Below are positions 35,254-44,312 of a stretch of DNA of 64,000 nt, piece by piece. The notes beneath the pieces are model-generated. The model saw only the letters and a list, made by a program, of their open reading frames with translations, had not been told where the DNA came from and did not search any database. The translations under genes and the position numbers were made by a program. This DNA comes from JADHLJ01 sp038146985 (GTDB lineage Bacteria; Pseudomonadota; Alphaproteobacteria; Thalassobaculales; Thalassobaculaceae): the NCBI GenBank assembly GCA_038146985.1, contig JAYQSQ010000009.1, forward strand, positions 62,001 to 126,000, given 5' to 3'. Every line of letters begins with the position of its first letter. The first letter of the stretch is position 1.

Positions 35254-35958
35254 ATGCGGCTCCTGCTCACGCGGCCCCTTGTAGAATCCGAAGCGCTTGC
35301 CGAGGTTCTGAAGGAACGCGGCCTCGACACATGCATTTCTCCGGTGATGGAGATCGTGCCGCAGACCCTGGAATTGCCGCCGAACGCTCCGTTTCAAGCG
35401 GTTCTGCTGACTAGCGGCAATGCGGTGGATGCGCTGAGCCAAGCCGGACTTCGACCCGATATCCCGATCCTTTGCGTGGGCGACGCCACGGCGCGGCGGC
35501 TGGCGGGAAGCGCGTTTGCGGATGTTCGCTCGGCGGCTGGCGATTCGGGTGATCTTGTGGCGCTCGCCATCCGGGATCTTGCGCCGGAAGACGGACCGCT
35601 CCTCTATCTTTCCGGCATGGTAATCGCCGCCGACATCGCCTCGGCGCTCTCTCAGGCTGGATTCACAGTGGATGGGCGCGTGGCGTACCGCGCCCGGGCT
35701 ATCCCGGCGGCGGATGAGGCGGCGGTCGCGGATCTGGCGGCCGGAAACATCGATGGTGTCTTGCTCTATTCACCCCGTTCGGCACGGATATTCGTCGACC
35801 ATCTGCGGCAGGCAAATCTGGAGCTGATCGCCAGGGAAATGACCGCCTATTGCATCAGCGATGCTACCGCCGAGGCGGCCGGCGCGGTTGCCTGGCGAAA
35901 GCTCGCGGTCGCCGCTCGGCCCAACCAGCATGACCTGCTGGCGCTGCTGTCCAATTGA
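35254..35958 (+). CDS. hemD: Uroporphyrinogen-III synthase
   Basis: A 234-residue enzyme closing hydroxymethylbilane with D-ring inversion. The family is poorly conserved; recognisable parts are MRLLLTRPLVESEALAEVL, VLLTSGNAVDAL, LYLSGM and GVLLYSPRSARIFVDHL. The operon position directly after hemC and before the Mic60-like gene strongly supports the call. Domain architecture is the usual two alternating alpha/beta lobes. Confidence 0.88.
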   Translation: MRLLLTRPLVESEALAEVLKERGLDTCISPVMEIVPQTLELPPNAPFQAVLLTSGNAVDALSQAGLRPDIPILCVGDATARRLAGSAFADVRSAAGDSGDLVALAIRDLAPEDGPLLYLSGMVIAADIASALSQAGFTVDGRVAYRARAIPAADEAAVADLAAGNIDGVLLYSPRSARIFVDHLRQANLELIAREMTAYCISDATAEAAGAVAWRKLAVAARPNQHDLLALLSN

Positions 35959-36018
35959 TGACACAACCCCGGCTTATGCTGCTATTGTCAGATCCGGATC
36001 AACCCAGCGAGCGATGCC

Positions 36019-37419
36019 ATGTCGGCGAGCGACGAGACGAAATCGGACGCCACGAAAAAGCCAGCGGAAGAGGCGGAGGCACCCTCGGGTCCAACGATCG
36101 AGCATGAAGCGCCGGCGCCGGCGCAATCACCGTTTGCAAGGAAGCTGAAACTTTACGGCATCCTGGCCGCGATCGTGCTGGCCGCCCTTGTGGCGGCGGC
36201 GGGAAGTTACCCCTATTGGCGCGCGAAGGCGGCTCCGGTGGTGGCACGGGTCGGACTCGACCTGGAGACCATTGAGCAGCGGCTGAGAATACCGCGTTGG
36301 GCGATTACGCACGGACGGGAAGCACAGAAACCCGATGCCGAGGCGGCGCCGAAGGCAGAGCCGCAACCCGCTCCGCAAGCTGCTCCCACACCGCTGAAGA
36401 GCGAAGAAACGCCGGCGACGCCTGATGACGCCGTTCGGCGCGCGGAACTGGAGGCATTGGCCGACCTTCTGTCCACGCTGGGGTCGCGGATCTCGGATAT
36501 CGAGGGACGGGTCAGTGCGCTTGAGAGTAGGGACGCGCAAGCTGGTTCCCGGGACAGTGGTGGCGGTGCGTCCGATCCGACGGGATCGATATCCGCTATT
36601 GCCGAGAAGCTTGACGCTCTTACCGGGCGTCTCGACGAATTGGAAGCCGGCAAGCAAACCACCGGAACAGCCCAAACTGTTCCAGCCGCCGCGCCAGAAA
36701 GTGGCGCGCTGATCGGAACCGTTGTCGCCCTGGCCGAACGTGTCGCCGCCATGGAAGCGCGCGGATCGGCGGGTGCCTCTGAGGTCGAAGCACTGCGCGA
36801 GAATACGCAGACCTTGGCCAGCCGTCTGGGCGGGTTGGACAAGGAGGTCAAGCAAGTCGGCGCCGCCTTGGCAAAGGAGACTCCGGAACGCGACCGCGCG
36901 GCGCTGTTGCTTTTGAGCGTCGGCCAGTTGGCGGTGGCCGCGTCCGGAGCGGACGGTTTTGAAGCGGAACTAGAAGCAGTTCGGGCCGTTGCCGGCGAAG
37001 GCAGTGACCTGGCGGAACCGTTGGACCGGCTGGCGCAGGTCGCGAAAACCGGCGCGCTCACGATCGTTGCTTTGCGCAATGCTTTCGCGGAGGCATCGGA
37101 CGCGGTGGTGCGCAGCCGCGATGTCGGTTCCGCCAAGGGTTTCGTCGGTCAAACCCTCTCCCGTGTCGCGTCGCTGGTGACCATCCGAAAGGTCGACGAT
37201 CCGGGATCGGCAACCGTGGATGGCGCCCTGGCGGCGGCCGACGCGGCGCTGGCGGCGGGCGATCTCGCAACCGCCGTCGCGGCGATGCGAAAACTGGACG
37301 GGGCGCCCGGCGAGGCGATCGCCGAGTGGCTGGGACGGGCGCAGGCGCGCGTGACGGTCGACGAGGCCATATCGGATCTCCAAGCCGCCGCAATCCGCAC
37401 CCTTGCGGCGGCCGGGTGA
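36019..37419 (+). CDS. Mic60/mitofilin-like inner-membrane protein (COG4223)
   Basis: A 466-residue protein. An acidic N-terminus (1-40) and one transmembrane helix (about 47-65, YGILAAIVLAALVAAAGS) precede a coiled-coil-rich periplasmic part with Pro/Ala-rich linkers (about 105-150). The C-terminal portion (about 285-466), including SVGQLAVAASGADGFEAEL, resembles the mitofilin domain. Alphaproteobacterial Mic60 homologues lie in this same hemC-hemD-mic60-hemY order and bend membranes at intracytoplasmic membrane junctions in related bacteria. The start codon ATG 36019 has a weak ribosome-binding site. Confidence 0.8.
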   Translation: MSASDETKSDATKKPAEEAEAPSGPTIEHEAPAPAQSPFARKLKLYGILAAIVLAALVAAAGSYPYWRAKAAPVVARVGLDLETIEQRLRIPRWAITHGREAQKPDAEAAPKAEPQPAPQAAPTPLKSEETPATPDDAVRRAELEALADLLSTLGSRISDIEGRVSALESRDAQAGSRDSGGGASDPTGSISAIAEKLDALTGRLDELEAGKQTTGTAQTVPAAAPESGALIGTVVALAERVAAMEARGSAGASEVEALRENTQTLASRLGGLDKEVKQVGAALAKETPERDRAALLLLSVGQLAVAASGADGFEAELEAVRAVAGEGSDLAEPLDRLAQVAKTGALTIVALRNAFAEASDAVVRSRDVGSAKGFVGQTLSRVASLVTIRKVDDPGSATVDGALAAADAALAAGDLATAVAAMRKLDGAPGEAIAEWLGRAQARVTVDEAISDLQAAAIRTLAAAG

Positions 37420-37425
37420 TCGGCG

Positions 37426-38829
37426 ATGTGGCGCGCGATCTTTTATTTCGTCCAAGTCGCGATTCTCGTCGCGCTTGCGGTTTGGCTGAGCGACAACCCG
37501 GGCAAGGTCGAAATCAATTGGCTCGGCTATCGGATTGAGACCTATTTCGGGGTCCTGCTGATCGCCGGCATTGTCGCTTTGGCGGTTTTGGGGCTCCTGT
37601 ACCGGGTGCTCCGCTCGCTTGTCGGGGCGCCCGGGGAATTCCTGACCCGGCGGCAATACCGGCGCCGCGAGGAGGGGTATCGGGCGCTCGCGCTCGGCAT
37701 GGCCGCGGCATCGGCGGGCGATCGCGAGGAAGCCCGGCGTCTGGCGCGTCAGGCGGATTCGCTGTTGCAGGATCCGGATCTGACCCGTCTGCTGTCGGCC
37801 CAGGCCGCGACGCTCAACAACGACCCCGCCGCCGTGCGCCGCTATCTTGGTGCGTTGGTGGAAAACGACGAAACCGCGTTCGTCGGCCTTACGGGCCTGA
37901 TGCGACAGGCCATCGCGGATGGTGACGATAAGACGCTGCTCGCGCTGGCGGAGAGGGCGCACAAGATCCGTCCGGACTCGGCCTTCGTCGTGGACACGCT
38001 TTTCAGCTTGCAGACCCGGGCCGGGCATTGGTCGGAGGCGCAGGCGACCCTGTTCGATGCAGTGCGCCGCCGGGTGAAAACCGAGGCCGAAGCGGTTGGT
38101 CACCGGGCGGCGATCTTTGCTGCCCGCGCCTTGGAGGCGGAAGCGGCAGGCCGTTTGGCCGATGCCGCGGACATGGCGGAAAAAGCCTTGTCGACAAGAG
38201 CGGATTTCGTGCCGGCCGGCATCGCGCGGGCGCGGGCTCTCAACCGCGACGGCAAGGGGCGCCGGGCGATCCGCCTGCTGGAAGAGCTCTGGCGCCGCGC
38301 GCCGCACCCCGAAATCGCGGCCGCCTATGTCGAGCAATGGCCGCAGGAAGCGCCGCTCGAACGGATGAAGCGGCTGCATCACCTGACGGCGGAAAACGCG
38401 ACCGCGCTGGAAAGCAGGATCGTGCTTGCGGCGGCGGCTTTGGAAGCCAAGCTTTGGGGGGAGGCGAGGCGCAATCTTACGGCGATCACGGAAGCGGAGA
38501 TCACGGCGCGGGTTTGCCGCCTCATGGCGCGCCTGGAGCAGGACGAGCGCGGCGATGCGGAAGCCGCTCGGACCTGGCTGGATCGTGCCGATACCGCGAT
38601 CCCGGACAAAAGCTGGACCTGCGATACCTGCGGTGCCGTGGCGACGGAATGGTCGGCGCTTTGCGGCAATTGCGGGGCTTTCGATACGGTCTCCTGGAAA
38701 CGGCCGCCCCGCGTGTCGGTGCTTCCGGCACTGCCCGATGCGGAGACGGTTCTGGACGCGGCGGCGGACGAGCCTGCCGGCGATGCGGCGAGCGGCGACG
38801 CGCCGGTTGGGGTTCGCCAGGCCTCCTGA
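37426..38829 (+). CDS. HemY-like TPR membrane protein with C-terminal zinc ribbon
   Basis: A 467-residue protein with two transmembrane helices (about 5-22 and 40-60), a DNPGKVEINWLGYRIET periplasmic loop, and a large cytoplasmic region of helical TPR-like repeats (about 90-385). Near residues 404-424 is a rubredoxin-like ribbon (CDTCGAVATEWSALCGNCG) reminiscent of LapB/YciM. The family accompanies hemC-hemD but is not the heme enzyme called HemY in Bacillus. A scaffolding role at the membrane, with the Mic60-like protein, is inference. It begins 6 nt after that gene. Confidence 0.85.
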   Translation: MWRAIFYFVQVAILVALAVWLSDNPGKVEINWLGYRIETYFGVLLIAGIVALAVLGLLYRVLRSLVGAPGEFLTRRQYRRREEGYRALALGMAAASAGDREEARRLARQADSLLQDPDLTRLLSAQAATLNNDPAAVRRYLGALVENDETAFVGLTGLMRQAIADGDDKTLLALAERAHKIRPDSAFVVDTLFSLQTRAGHWSEAQATLFDAVRRRVKTEAEAVGHRAAIFAARALEAEAAGRLADAADMAEKALSTRADFVPAGIARARALNRDGKGRRAIRLLEELWRRAPHPEIAAAYVEQWPQEAPLERMKRLHHLTAENATALESRIVLAAAALEAKLWGEARRNLTAITEAEITARVCRLMARLEQDERGDAEAARTWLDRADTAIPDKSWTCDTCGAVATEWSALCGNCGAFDTVSWKRPPRVSVLPALPDAETVLDAAADEPAGDAASGDAPVGVRQAS

Positions 38830-38952
38830 CCAAACACGGGTCAAGCTGAATCCGGGTGACTCAAAAGATAAAATTGTCCATAATGGCTAGGTATCTTGAA
38901 TTTCGTGCCCAGCCCGAAGCGGCGGAACCGGCATCCAGAAAGGAGGCCACGC

Positions 38953-39804
38953 ATGATCGGGATCAATGGATTCGACGCGCATGCGCGTGTCGCCGCTGTG
39001 TTGCGGGCCAATCAGGTCTCCGCACCGGAACCGGTACCCTCTTCTTCTGAAAAACCTGCGGCCGGCGCCGCCGTGCCGCTTAATTTGGGCCAGTCGTCCC
39101 GTTCCGCCTCGGCCTCAGGGCCGTCGATCTTCGCGGTCGACCTTTCCACGGTTGGCCGGAACCGGACCGATATCGGAGATGCCCTGTCCGGCTCCCTGAA
39201 GGACCTGCTTGAGGTCTTTCAGGGCCGCGGCAAGGCGGGCGAGGCCGTGGAAACGGCTCTGGCCACGGCGGCGGAGCTGATCGGTGTCGCCGCGGACGAT
39301 AGCGCGGTCTCCGGTTTTCAGCTGCGCGTCGCCAGCGTGGTGCGCAGCTTTGGTGCCGAAGGCGACGGGAAAGCGGCCTATGGCAGCGTTACCGGTTTTG
39401 CGATTGAGATCGGGTTGGTGCGTGGCGGCCGCGTGAATGCCGAGGATGTCCGCCTCCTTGGATTTTCAGGGGATGACATCGGCCTCTCCGCCGAGCAGCG
39501 CCGCACCGGCATCGCCGATGGCGTCTACCGGGTCCTCGACAAGGCGCCAGCCGAGGTGAAATCGGCCATTCCGCGCGGTCAGAACAAGGCGCAGCTTGAG
39601 GCGCTGAAGAATGCGCTCGACCGGCTCGCCCTGGTGCAGGACGCGCTCAGCGCCTATCGCAGGGGCGACGCGCGCGCGCTTGAGGAGGTCGAAAAGTTCT
39701 TCCGGTCCGGTACTTTGGACGCAGGCGCCGTCCGGGCTCTGTCCGATGTGCGGGGCACCAGCCAGACCGTGGTGCCCGGGTCCGGCATCGTCAGCCTTAG
39801 TTGA
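38953..39804 (+). CDS. Hypothetical protein, unrecognised
   Basis: A 283-residue protein starting MIGINGFDAHARVAAVLRAN, with a near-perfect ribosome-binding site (AAAGGAGG) seven bases upstream. No signal peptide or membrane segment is seen. The first 60 residues are low in complexity (Pro/Ser/Ala), the middle (about 65-170) has several predicted strands and helices, and the rest is helical, ending AGAVRALSDVRGTSQ. I do not recognise a family and the neighbours give no hint. It overlaps the convergent pntB gene by eight bases at the stops. Confidence 0.7.
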   Translation: MIGINGFDAHARVAAVLRANQVSAPEPVPSSSEKPAAGAAVPLNLGQSSRSASASGPSIFAVDLSTVGRNRTDIGDALSGSLKDLLEVFQGRGKAGEAVETALATAAELIGVAADDSAVSGFQLRVASVVRSFGAEGDGKAAYGSVTGFAIEIGLVRGGRVNAEDVRLLGFSGDDIGLSAEQRRTGIADGVYRVLDKAPAEVKSAIPRGQNKAQLEALKNALDRLALVQDALSAYRRGDARALEEVEKFFRSGTLDAGAVRALSDVRGTSQTVVPGSGIVSLS

Positions 39805-41188
39805 GGGCCTGTACGATTTCCTCGCACATCTTCTTGGCGTCGGCGAACAGCATCATCGTGTTGTCCCGGAAGAACAACTCGTTATCGACGCCGGCATAGC
39901 CCGAGGCCATCGACCTCTTGACGAACAGAACCGTCTGGGCGTTTTCCACGTCAAGGATCGGCATCCCGTAGATCGGGCTGGTCGGGTCGGTCTTGGCGGC
40001 CGGGTTGGTCACGTCATTGGCGCCGATGACGAAGGCGACGTCGGTCTGGTTGAAGTCGCGGTTGATCTCTTCCAATTCCAGGACCTGCTCATACGGCACG
40101 TTGGCTTCGGCCAGCAGGACGTTCATATGGCCCGGCATGCGGCCGGCGACCGGGTGGATCGCATAGCGGACCTTGACGCCCCGATCCCGCAGAATGTCGC
40201 ACATTTCGCGCAAGGCGTGTTGGGCCTGAGCCACGGCCATGCCGTAGCCTGGCACGATGATGACCGAGGAGGCGTTTTCCATGATGAAGGCCGCATCCTC
40301 GGCGCTGCCGGACTTGATCGACTTGTCGCCCTGGGTCCGCGCCGCCGCCCCGTCCGTCTCGCCGCCAAAACCGCCGAGAATGACGCTGAAGAACGAGCGA
40401 TTCATGCCCTTGCACATGATGTAGGACAGGATCGCACCGGAGGAGCCGACCAGGGCGCCGGTGACGATCAGCAGGCTGTTGCCCAGGGTGAATCCGATGC
40501 CGCAGGCCGCCCAGCCGGAATAAGAGTTCAGCATCGAGATCACGACCGGCATATCGGCGCCGCCGATTGGCACGATGATCATGACGCCGATCACCAGCGA
40601 GAGGATCAGGATCAGCCAGAACCCGAGCTCGGTTTGGTCCCGCACAGTCCAGACGATCAGTACGACCAGAAGGATGCCGAGAAGCGCGTTCAGCGGATGC
40701 TGGCCCTTGAACACCAGTGGTGCGCCGGTGATCAGGCCTTGGAGTTTTCCAAACGCTATGATCGAACCGGTAAAGGTGATGGCGCCGATGGCCAGACCGA
40801 TGGTCATTTCGATCAGGCTGCCGGGACGGATCGCCAGGAACTGGCCGATCCCGTAGGCTTCCGGGCGATAGAAGGCGGCGGCGGCGACGAAGCAGGCGGC
40901 GAGGCCAACCAGGCTGTGAAACGCCGCGACGAGCTGCGGCAGCGCCGTCATCTGGATCTTCCAGGCAATGAAGGCGCCGATCGCACCGCCGATGACGATA
41001 CCGGCGATGATCACCTCGTAACTCAGCACGGTGGGCAACGCGAGGGTGGTGCCGATGGCGATCACCATGCCCGCGATGCCGTAGAAATTGCCCTGGCGCG
41101 ACGTATCGGGCGAACTCAGGCCCCGGAGCGCCATGATGAAGCAGACGCTGGAAACCAGATAGAAAATCGCAGAAAGGTTCTCGGTCAT
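39797..41188 (-). CDS. pntB: NAD(P) transhydrogenase subunit beta
   Basis: A 463-residue membrane and NADP(H)-binding subunit. The first about 260 residues hold the helices of domain II, with the conserved GIVIGGAIGAFIAWKIQM and IGGADMPVVISMLNSYSGWA. The C-terminal domain III has VIIVPGYGMAVAQAQHAL (NADP-binding), VRYAIHPVAGRMPGHMNVLLAEA and the final VIGANDVTNPAA. The enzyme makes NADPH using the proton gradient. It ends a three-gene operon pntA1-pntA2-pntB, the split arrangement typical of Alphaproteobacteria. Confidence 0.95.
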   Translation of the reverse strand: MTENLSAIFYLVSSVCFIMALRGLSSPDTSRQGNFYGIAGMVIAIGTTLALPTVLSYEVIIAGIVIGGAIGAFIAWKIQMTALPQLVAAFHSLVGLAACFVAAAAFYRPEAYGIGQFLAIRPGSLIEMTIGLAIGAITFTGSIIAFGKLQGLITGAPLVFKGQHPLNALLGILLVVLIVWTVRDQTELGFWLILILSLVIGVMIIVPIGGADMPVVISMLNSYSGWAACGIGFTLGNSLLIVTGALVGSSGAILSYIMCKGMNRSFFSVILGGFGGETDGAAARTQGDKSIKSGSAEDAAFIMENASSVIIVPGYGMAVAQAQHALREMCDILRDRGVKVRYAIHPVAGRMPGHMNVLLAEANVPYEQVLELEEINRDFNQTDVAFVIGANDVTNPAAKTDPTSPIYGMPILDVENAQTVLFVKRSMASGYAGVDNELFFRDNTMMLFADAKKMCEEIVQALN

Positions 41189-41204
41189 CAGGCGCGATCC
41201 TGGT

Positions 41205-41621
41205 TCAGCGTTTCTTCTTGAACATCGACAGCATGCGTTGGGTAACGATGAAGCCGCCGAAAATGTTCACCGAGGCCAGCACAACAGCGCAAAACCCCAT
41301 GACCTGGGAGAAATTGGCCTCTGCCGGACCCGCCGCGATCAGCGCTCCGACGATGATCACCGAGGAAATCGCGTTGGTGACGCTCATCAGCGGTGAATGC
41401 AGCGCCGGCGTTACCCGCCAGACCACGTAATAGCCGACGAAACAGGCCAGGACCAAAACGGTCAGGCCAAAGATGAAGGGATCGACCCCGGCGGTTTCAG
41501 CGGGCGCGCTCGAGGTCACCGACCGGGCGGCTTCCTGGGCCAGGCGAACCGATTCGGCGGCCAAGCGCTCGGCTTCTTCTGCCAGTTGTCTGGCGCGGTC
41601 GAGCAACTGTTCGGAACTCAT
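41205..41621 (-). CDS. NAD(P) transhydrogenase subunit alpha, membrane part (PntA2)
   Basis: A 138-residue protein: a helical N-terminus (about 1-40) of the LLDRARQLAEEAERLA type, then transmembrane segments (about 48-70, 83-100, 107-128) with FGLTVLVLACFVGYYVVW and HSPLMSVTNAISSVIIVGALIA. This corresponds to the C-terminal membrane portion of a full PntA. It lies 16 nt before pntB and 21 nt after the soluble PntA1 gene. Confidence 0.92.
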   Translation of the reverse strand: MSSEQLLDRARQLAEEAERLAAESVRLAQEAARSVTSSAPAETAGVDPFIFGLTVLVLACFVGYYVVWRVTPALHSPLMSVTNAISSVIIVGALIAAGPAEANFSQVMGFCAVVLASVNIFGGFIVTQRMLSMFKKKR

Positions 41622-41642
41622 CGCGTCGTCTCTCCGATTTTC

Positions 41643-42851
41643 TTAATCCGCCGCAACTTCTGCCGCCGGTTTCGACGGATCCGTGGTCCCCGAGATCGAG
41701 AGAACCGCGTCATGCACGATCTTGCCGCCGTTGGAGACCAGGGTTCCCTTGATGATCTCGTCTTCCAGGTCGACGGTGAGCGATGCGCCATCCTTGGCGA
41801 CAAGCGGGCTCAGGAAATTCAACAGGTTCTTGGCGTAGAGCGCCGAGGCGTCGATCGCGATCCGGCCCGGCATATTGGCGTGGCCGATGATGGTGACGCC
41901 GTGCGCGACAACCGTCTCTCCGAGCTTGGACAACGGGCAATTGCCGCCCTGCTCGACAGCGAGGTCGACGATGACCGAACCGTGCTTCATGGATTTGACC
42001 ATATCCTCGGTAACGAGAACCGGCGCCGGCCTCCCGGGGATCAGCGCCGTGCAGATCACGATGTCCTGCTTCGCGATGGTCGAGGCGATCAGGGCCGCCT
42101 GTTTTTCCTGATAGGCGGCGCTCATTTCCTTGGCATAGCCGCCGGAGGTTTCGGCCTGCTTGAACTCCTCGTCCATGACCGCCACGAAGCTCGCGCCGAG
42201 GCTTTCCACCTGCTCCTTGGCGGCGGGACGGACATCGGTGGCGGACACTACCGCGCCGAGCCGCCGGGCCGTTGCGATCGCCTGCAGACCGGCTACGCCG
42301 GCACCCATGACCAGGCATTTCGCCGGGGGAACGGTGCCGGCCGCGGTCATCATCATCGGAAAGGCGCGGCCGAAAGCGGCGCCCGCCTCGACCACCGCCT
42401 TGTAGCCCGCCAGGTTCGACTGCGAGGAGAGCACGTCCATCGACTGTGCCCGGCTGATCCGGGGGACCAGCTCCATGGCGTAGCAGGAAATGTTCCGCGC
42501 CGCGATGGCGTCGAAAAGGGCCCGGTCCCGATAGGGTTCCATGAGACAGATCAGCGCCGCCCCGTCCTTCATCATCGCGACCTCATCGGCCTCTCCCTGC
42601 ACGGGAGCGCCGGGTCCGATCGGTTTGCGGACTTTCAGGACGATGTCGGCCTGACCAAGGGCATCCTGCGCCTTGTCGACCAGCGTCGCTCCGGCGCCGG
42701 CAAAGCTCGCATCGGTCACGCCGGCGCTGGTTCCGGCGTTCTTCTCGACGAGAACCTCAAGGCCCAGGGCCACGAATTTCTTAATGGTATCAGGTGTCGC
42801 GGCGACCCGGTTTTCGTTGGGGCGCCGTTCCCTGACAATCCCGATTTTCAC
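41643..42851 (-). CDS. NAD(P) transhydrogenase subunit alpha, soluble part (PntA1)
   Basis: A 402-residue NAD(H)-binding domain I protein. The alanine-dehydrogenase-like fold shows KIGIVRERRPNENRVAATPD, MELVPRISRAQSMDVLSSQ, the Rossmann loop VMGAGVAGLQAIATARRLGA, and VIVDLAVEQGGNCPLS. The start is GTG at 42851 with GGGGAGCG upstream; the longer frame to 42938 is not conserved. First gene of the operon; the preceding 161 nt to the lipoprotein gene should hold the promoter. Confidence 0.94.
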   Translation of the reverse strand: MKIGIVRERRPNENRVAATPDTIKKFVALGLEVLVEKNAGTSAGVTDASFAGAGATLVDKAQDALGQADIVLKVRKPIGPGAPVQGEADEVAMMKDGAALICLMEPYRDRALFDAIAARNISCYAMELVPRISRAQSMDVLSSQSNLAGYKAVVEAGAAFGRAFPMMMTAAGTVPPAKCLVMGAGVAGLQAIATARRLGAVVSATDVRPAAKEQVESLGASFVAVMDEEFKQAETSGGYAKEMSAAYQEKQAALIASTIAKQDIVICTALIPGRPAPVLVTEDMVKSMKHGSVIVDLAVEQGGNCPLSKLGETVVAHGVTIIGHANMPGRIAIDASALYAKNLLNFLSPLVAKDGASLTVDLEDEIIKGTLVSNGGKIVHDAVLSISGTTDPSKPAAEVAAD

Positions 42852-43012
42852 GCGTCTCGCTCCCCGGAGTTGCCCACACCGCCAGCCCATGGCCGGCCAA
42901 GCCGCGAATGCGACGGAAAATGCCGGACACTGCGGCACAACGCAAGGGCGGACTCGTCCCCTGCGCGGATATGTGACAGCTTACCGGGACCAAGCCCTCG
43001 GCGTGGCGGCCT

Positions 43013-43696
43013 TCAGGGGATTCTCGACCGCCGGCGCCGTTGCTCAACCAATTGTAATTCGGCGTTTCTCAAGCCTTCGAGGCGGCGCAGCCCGTCCCGG
43101 CAGGCTTTCGGTCTAGAGAGGGCGGACCCGCCGGCTTGCGATACGGCCTCGGTATCGCATTCGCTTTGAGCCCGCGCGATCAGGGTCGACCAGTCCTGGA
43201 TGATTCGGTCCAGCTCCGTGGCGTAATATGCGTCTCGAGCCGCGGGGGATTCAAAGGAATCCCGGCGCAAGGTGATCTTGACCTCGCGCGGAAATTCGCC
43301 GCCCGGACCTATCTGCCCGCCGCGGACCGGCGCGTTCGACGGCGTGATCAACTCGCCTTGGAGGACGCGGATCAACAGCGGCTCCTTGCTCCCCGGAAGG
43401 ACCGAAACCTGCTCCGTCCAGTACCCCTCAGCAAAACAGCGAATGGCGACCGGCGCCTTGAAGCGGTGCATCGGCACGAGGCGGGGCGTGGTGACCGTGA
43501 TGGCCGCACCGGACTTTCCCGTGACGTTGCATCGGATGCCGTCGGGGTCCGAAACGATCAACGACTCATAGGCAACGCGCGGCGCCACCGGCGGTCGGTC
43601 CGGCAAGGGGCGCGGCCGACCGTCGGCGCAAGCCGCCACCATCGTGGCAATCAGAGCGGCGCAGAGCGCGGTTTTCCGGGTCACATTCAAGATCAC
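43013..43696 (-). CDS. Putative lipoprotein, unknown function
   Basis: A 227-residue protein. The N-terminus MILNVTRKTALCAALIATMVAACADG looks like a lipoprotein signal with the modified cysteine at C23 (MVAAC), though the lipobox lacks the usual leucine. The middle (about 45-140) has strand-like segments with GKSGAAITVTTPR. A C-terminal helix (about 150-225) is rich in Arg and Gln and contains two cysteines. I do not recognise a family; envelope localisation is the only inference. Confidence 0.6.
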   Translation of the reverse strand: MILNVTRKTALCAALIATMVAACADGRPRPLPDRPPVAPRVAYESLIVSDPDGIRCNVTGKSGAAITVTTPRLVPMHRFKAPVAIRCFAEGYWTEQVSVLPGSKEPLLIRVLQGELITPSNAPVRGGQIGPGGEFPREVKITLRRDSFESPAARDAYYATELDRIIQDWSTLIARAQSECDTEAVSQAGGSALSRPKACRDGLRRLEGLRNAELQLVEQRRRRSRIP

Positions 43697-43758
43697 GTCG
43701 CTTTTCCATCAGTCCCGACAGGCAGGTTTCTCGGCAACACGCAATTTACATGCCGACA

Positions 43759-44202
43759 TCATTCCCATGTGTCGACCCAGATCGTTACCGGTCCGTCATT
43801 CACCAGACGGACCGCCATATGGGCCCCGAACTCACCGGTTTCGACCTGCAGATCATGGCCTCTCAAAGCCGTGACAAAGTCCACCATCAGCGGAATCGCG
43901 GCCTCCGGGCGGGCGGCCGCGATGAAGCTCGGACGGTTGCCTTTGCGTGTATCCGCCGCGAGGGTGAATTGGCTGACCACGAGCACCGCGCCGCCGACGT
44001 CGAGGACTGAACGGTTCATCTTGCCGTCATCGTCCTCGAAGATCCGAAGCTTGGCGATTTTCCCGGCCAAGTGAACGGCATCTTGCGGCGCGTCGCCTTC
44101 GACCGCGCAAAAGAGAACCAGCAGACCGTGATCGATAGCGCCGACCCGGCGCTCCGCCACCTCGACCCGTGCCTGCGAGACCCTCTGTATCAGTGCTCTC
44201 AT
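43759..44202 (-). CDS. dtd: D-aminoacyl-tRNA deacylase
   Basis: A 147-residue DTD that removes D-amino acids (and glycine from tRNA-Ala) mischarged on tRNA. The N-terminal MRALIQRVSQARVEV, the catalytic-site SQFTLAADTRKGNRPSF, and the cross-subunit loop NDGPVTIWVDT are the family hallmarks; all residues known to be needed for the Gly-cisPro and SQxT motifs are present. It diverges from mlaA. Confidence 0.95.
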   Translation of the reverse strand: MRALIQRVSQARVEVAERRVGAIDHGLLVLFCAVEGDAPQDAVHLAGKIAKLRIFEDDDGKMNRSVLDVGGAVLVVSQFTLAADTRKGNRPSFIAAARPEAAIPLMVDFVTALRGHDLQVETGEFGAHMAVRLVNDGPVTIWVDTWE

Positions 44203-44312
44203 GACCGTATTCCCGTTCCAAACTCGGAAACGCGCGCGCAGTGTTTGCGCGTCCGGCCGGGTGCGCTAACCTGCCGGGCAAGAGTTCCGTCCAGTCAGTC
44301 TGGAGGTCCACC

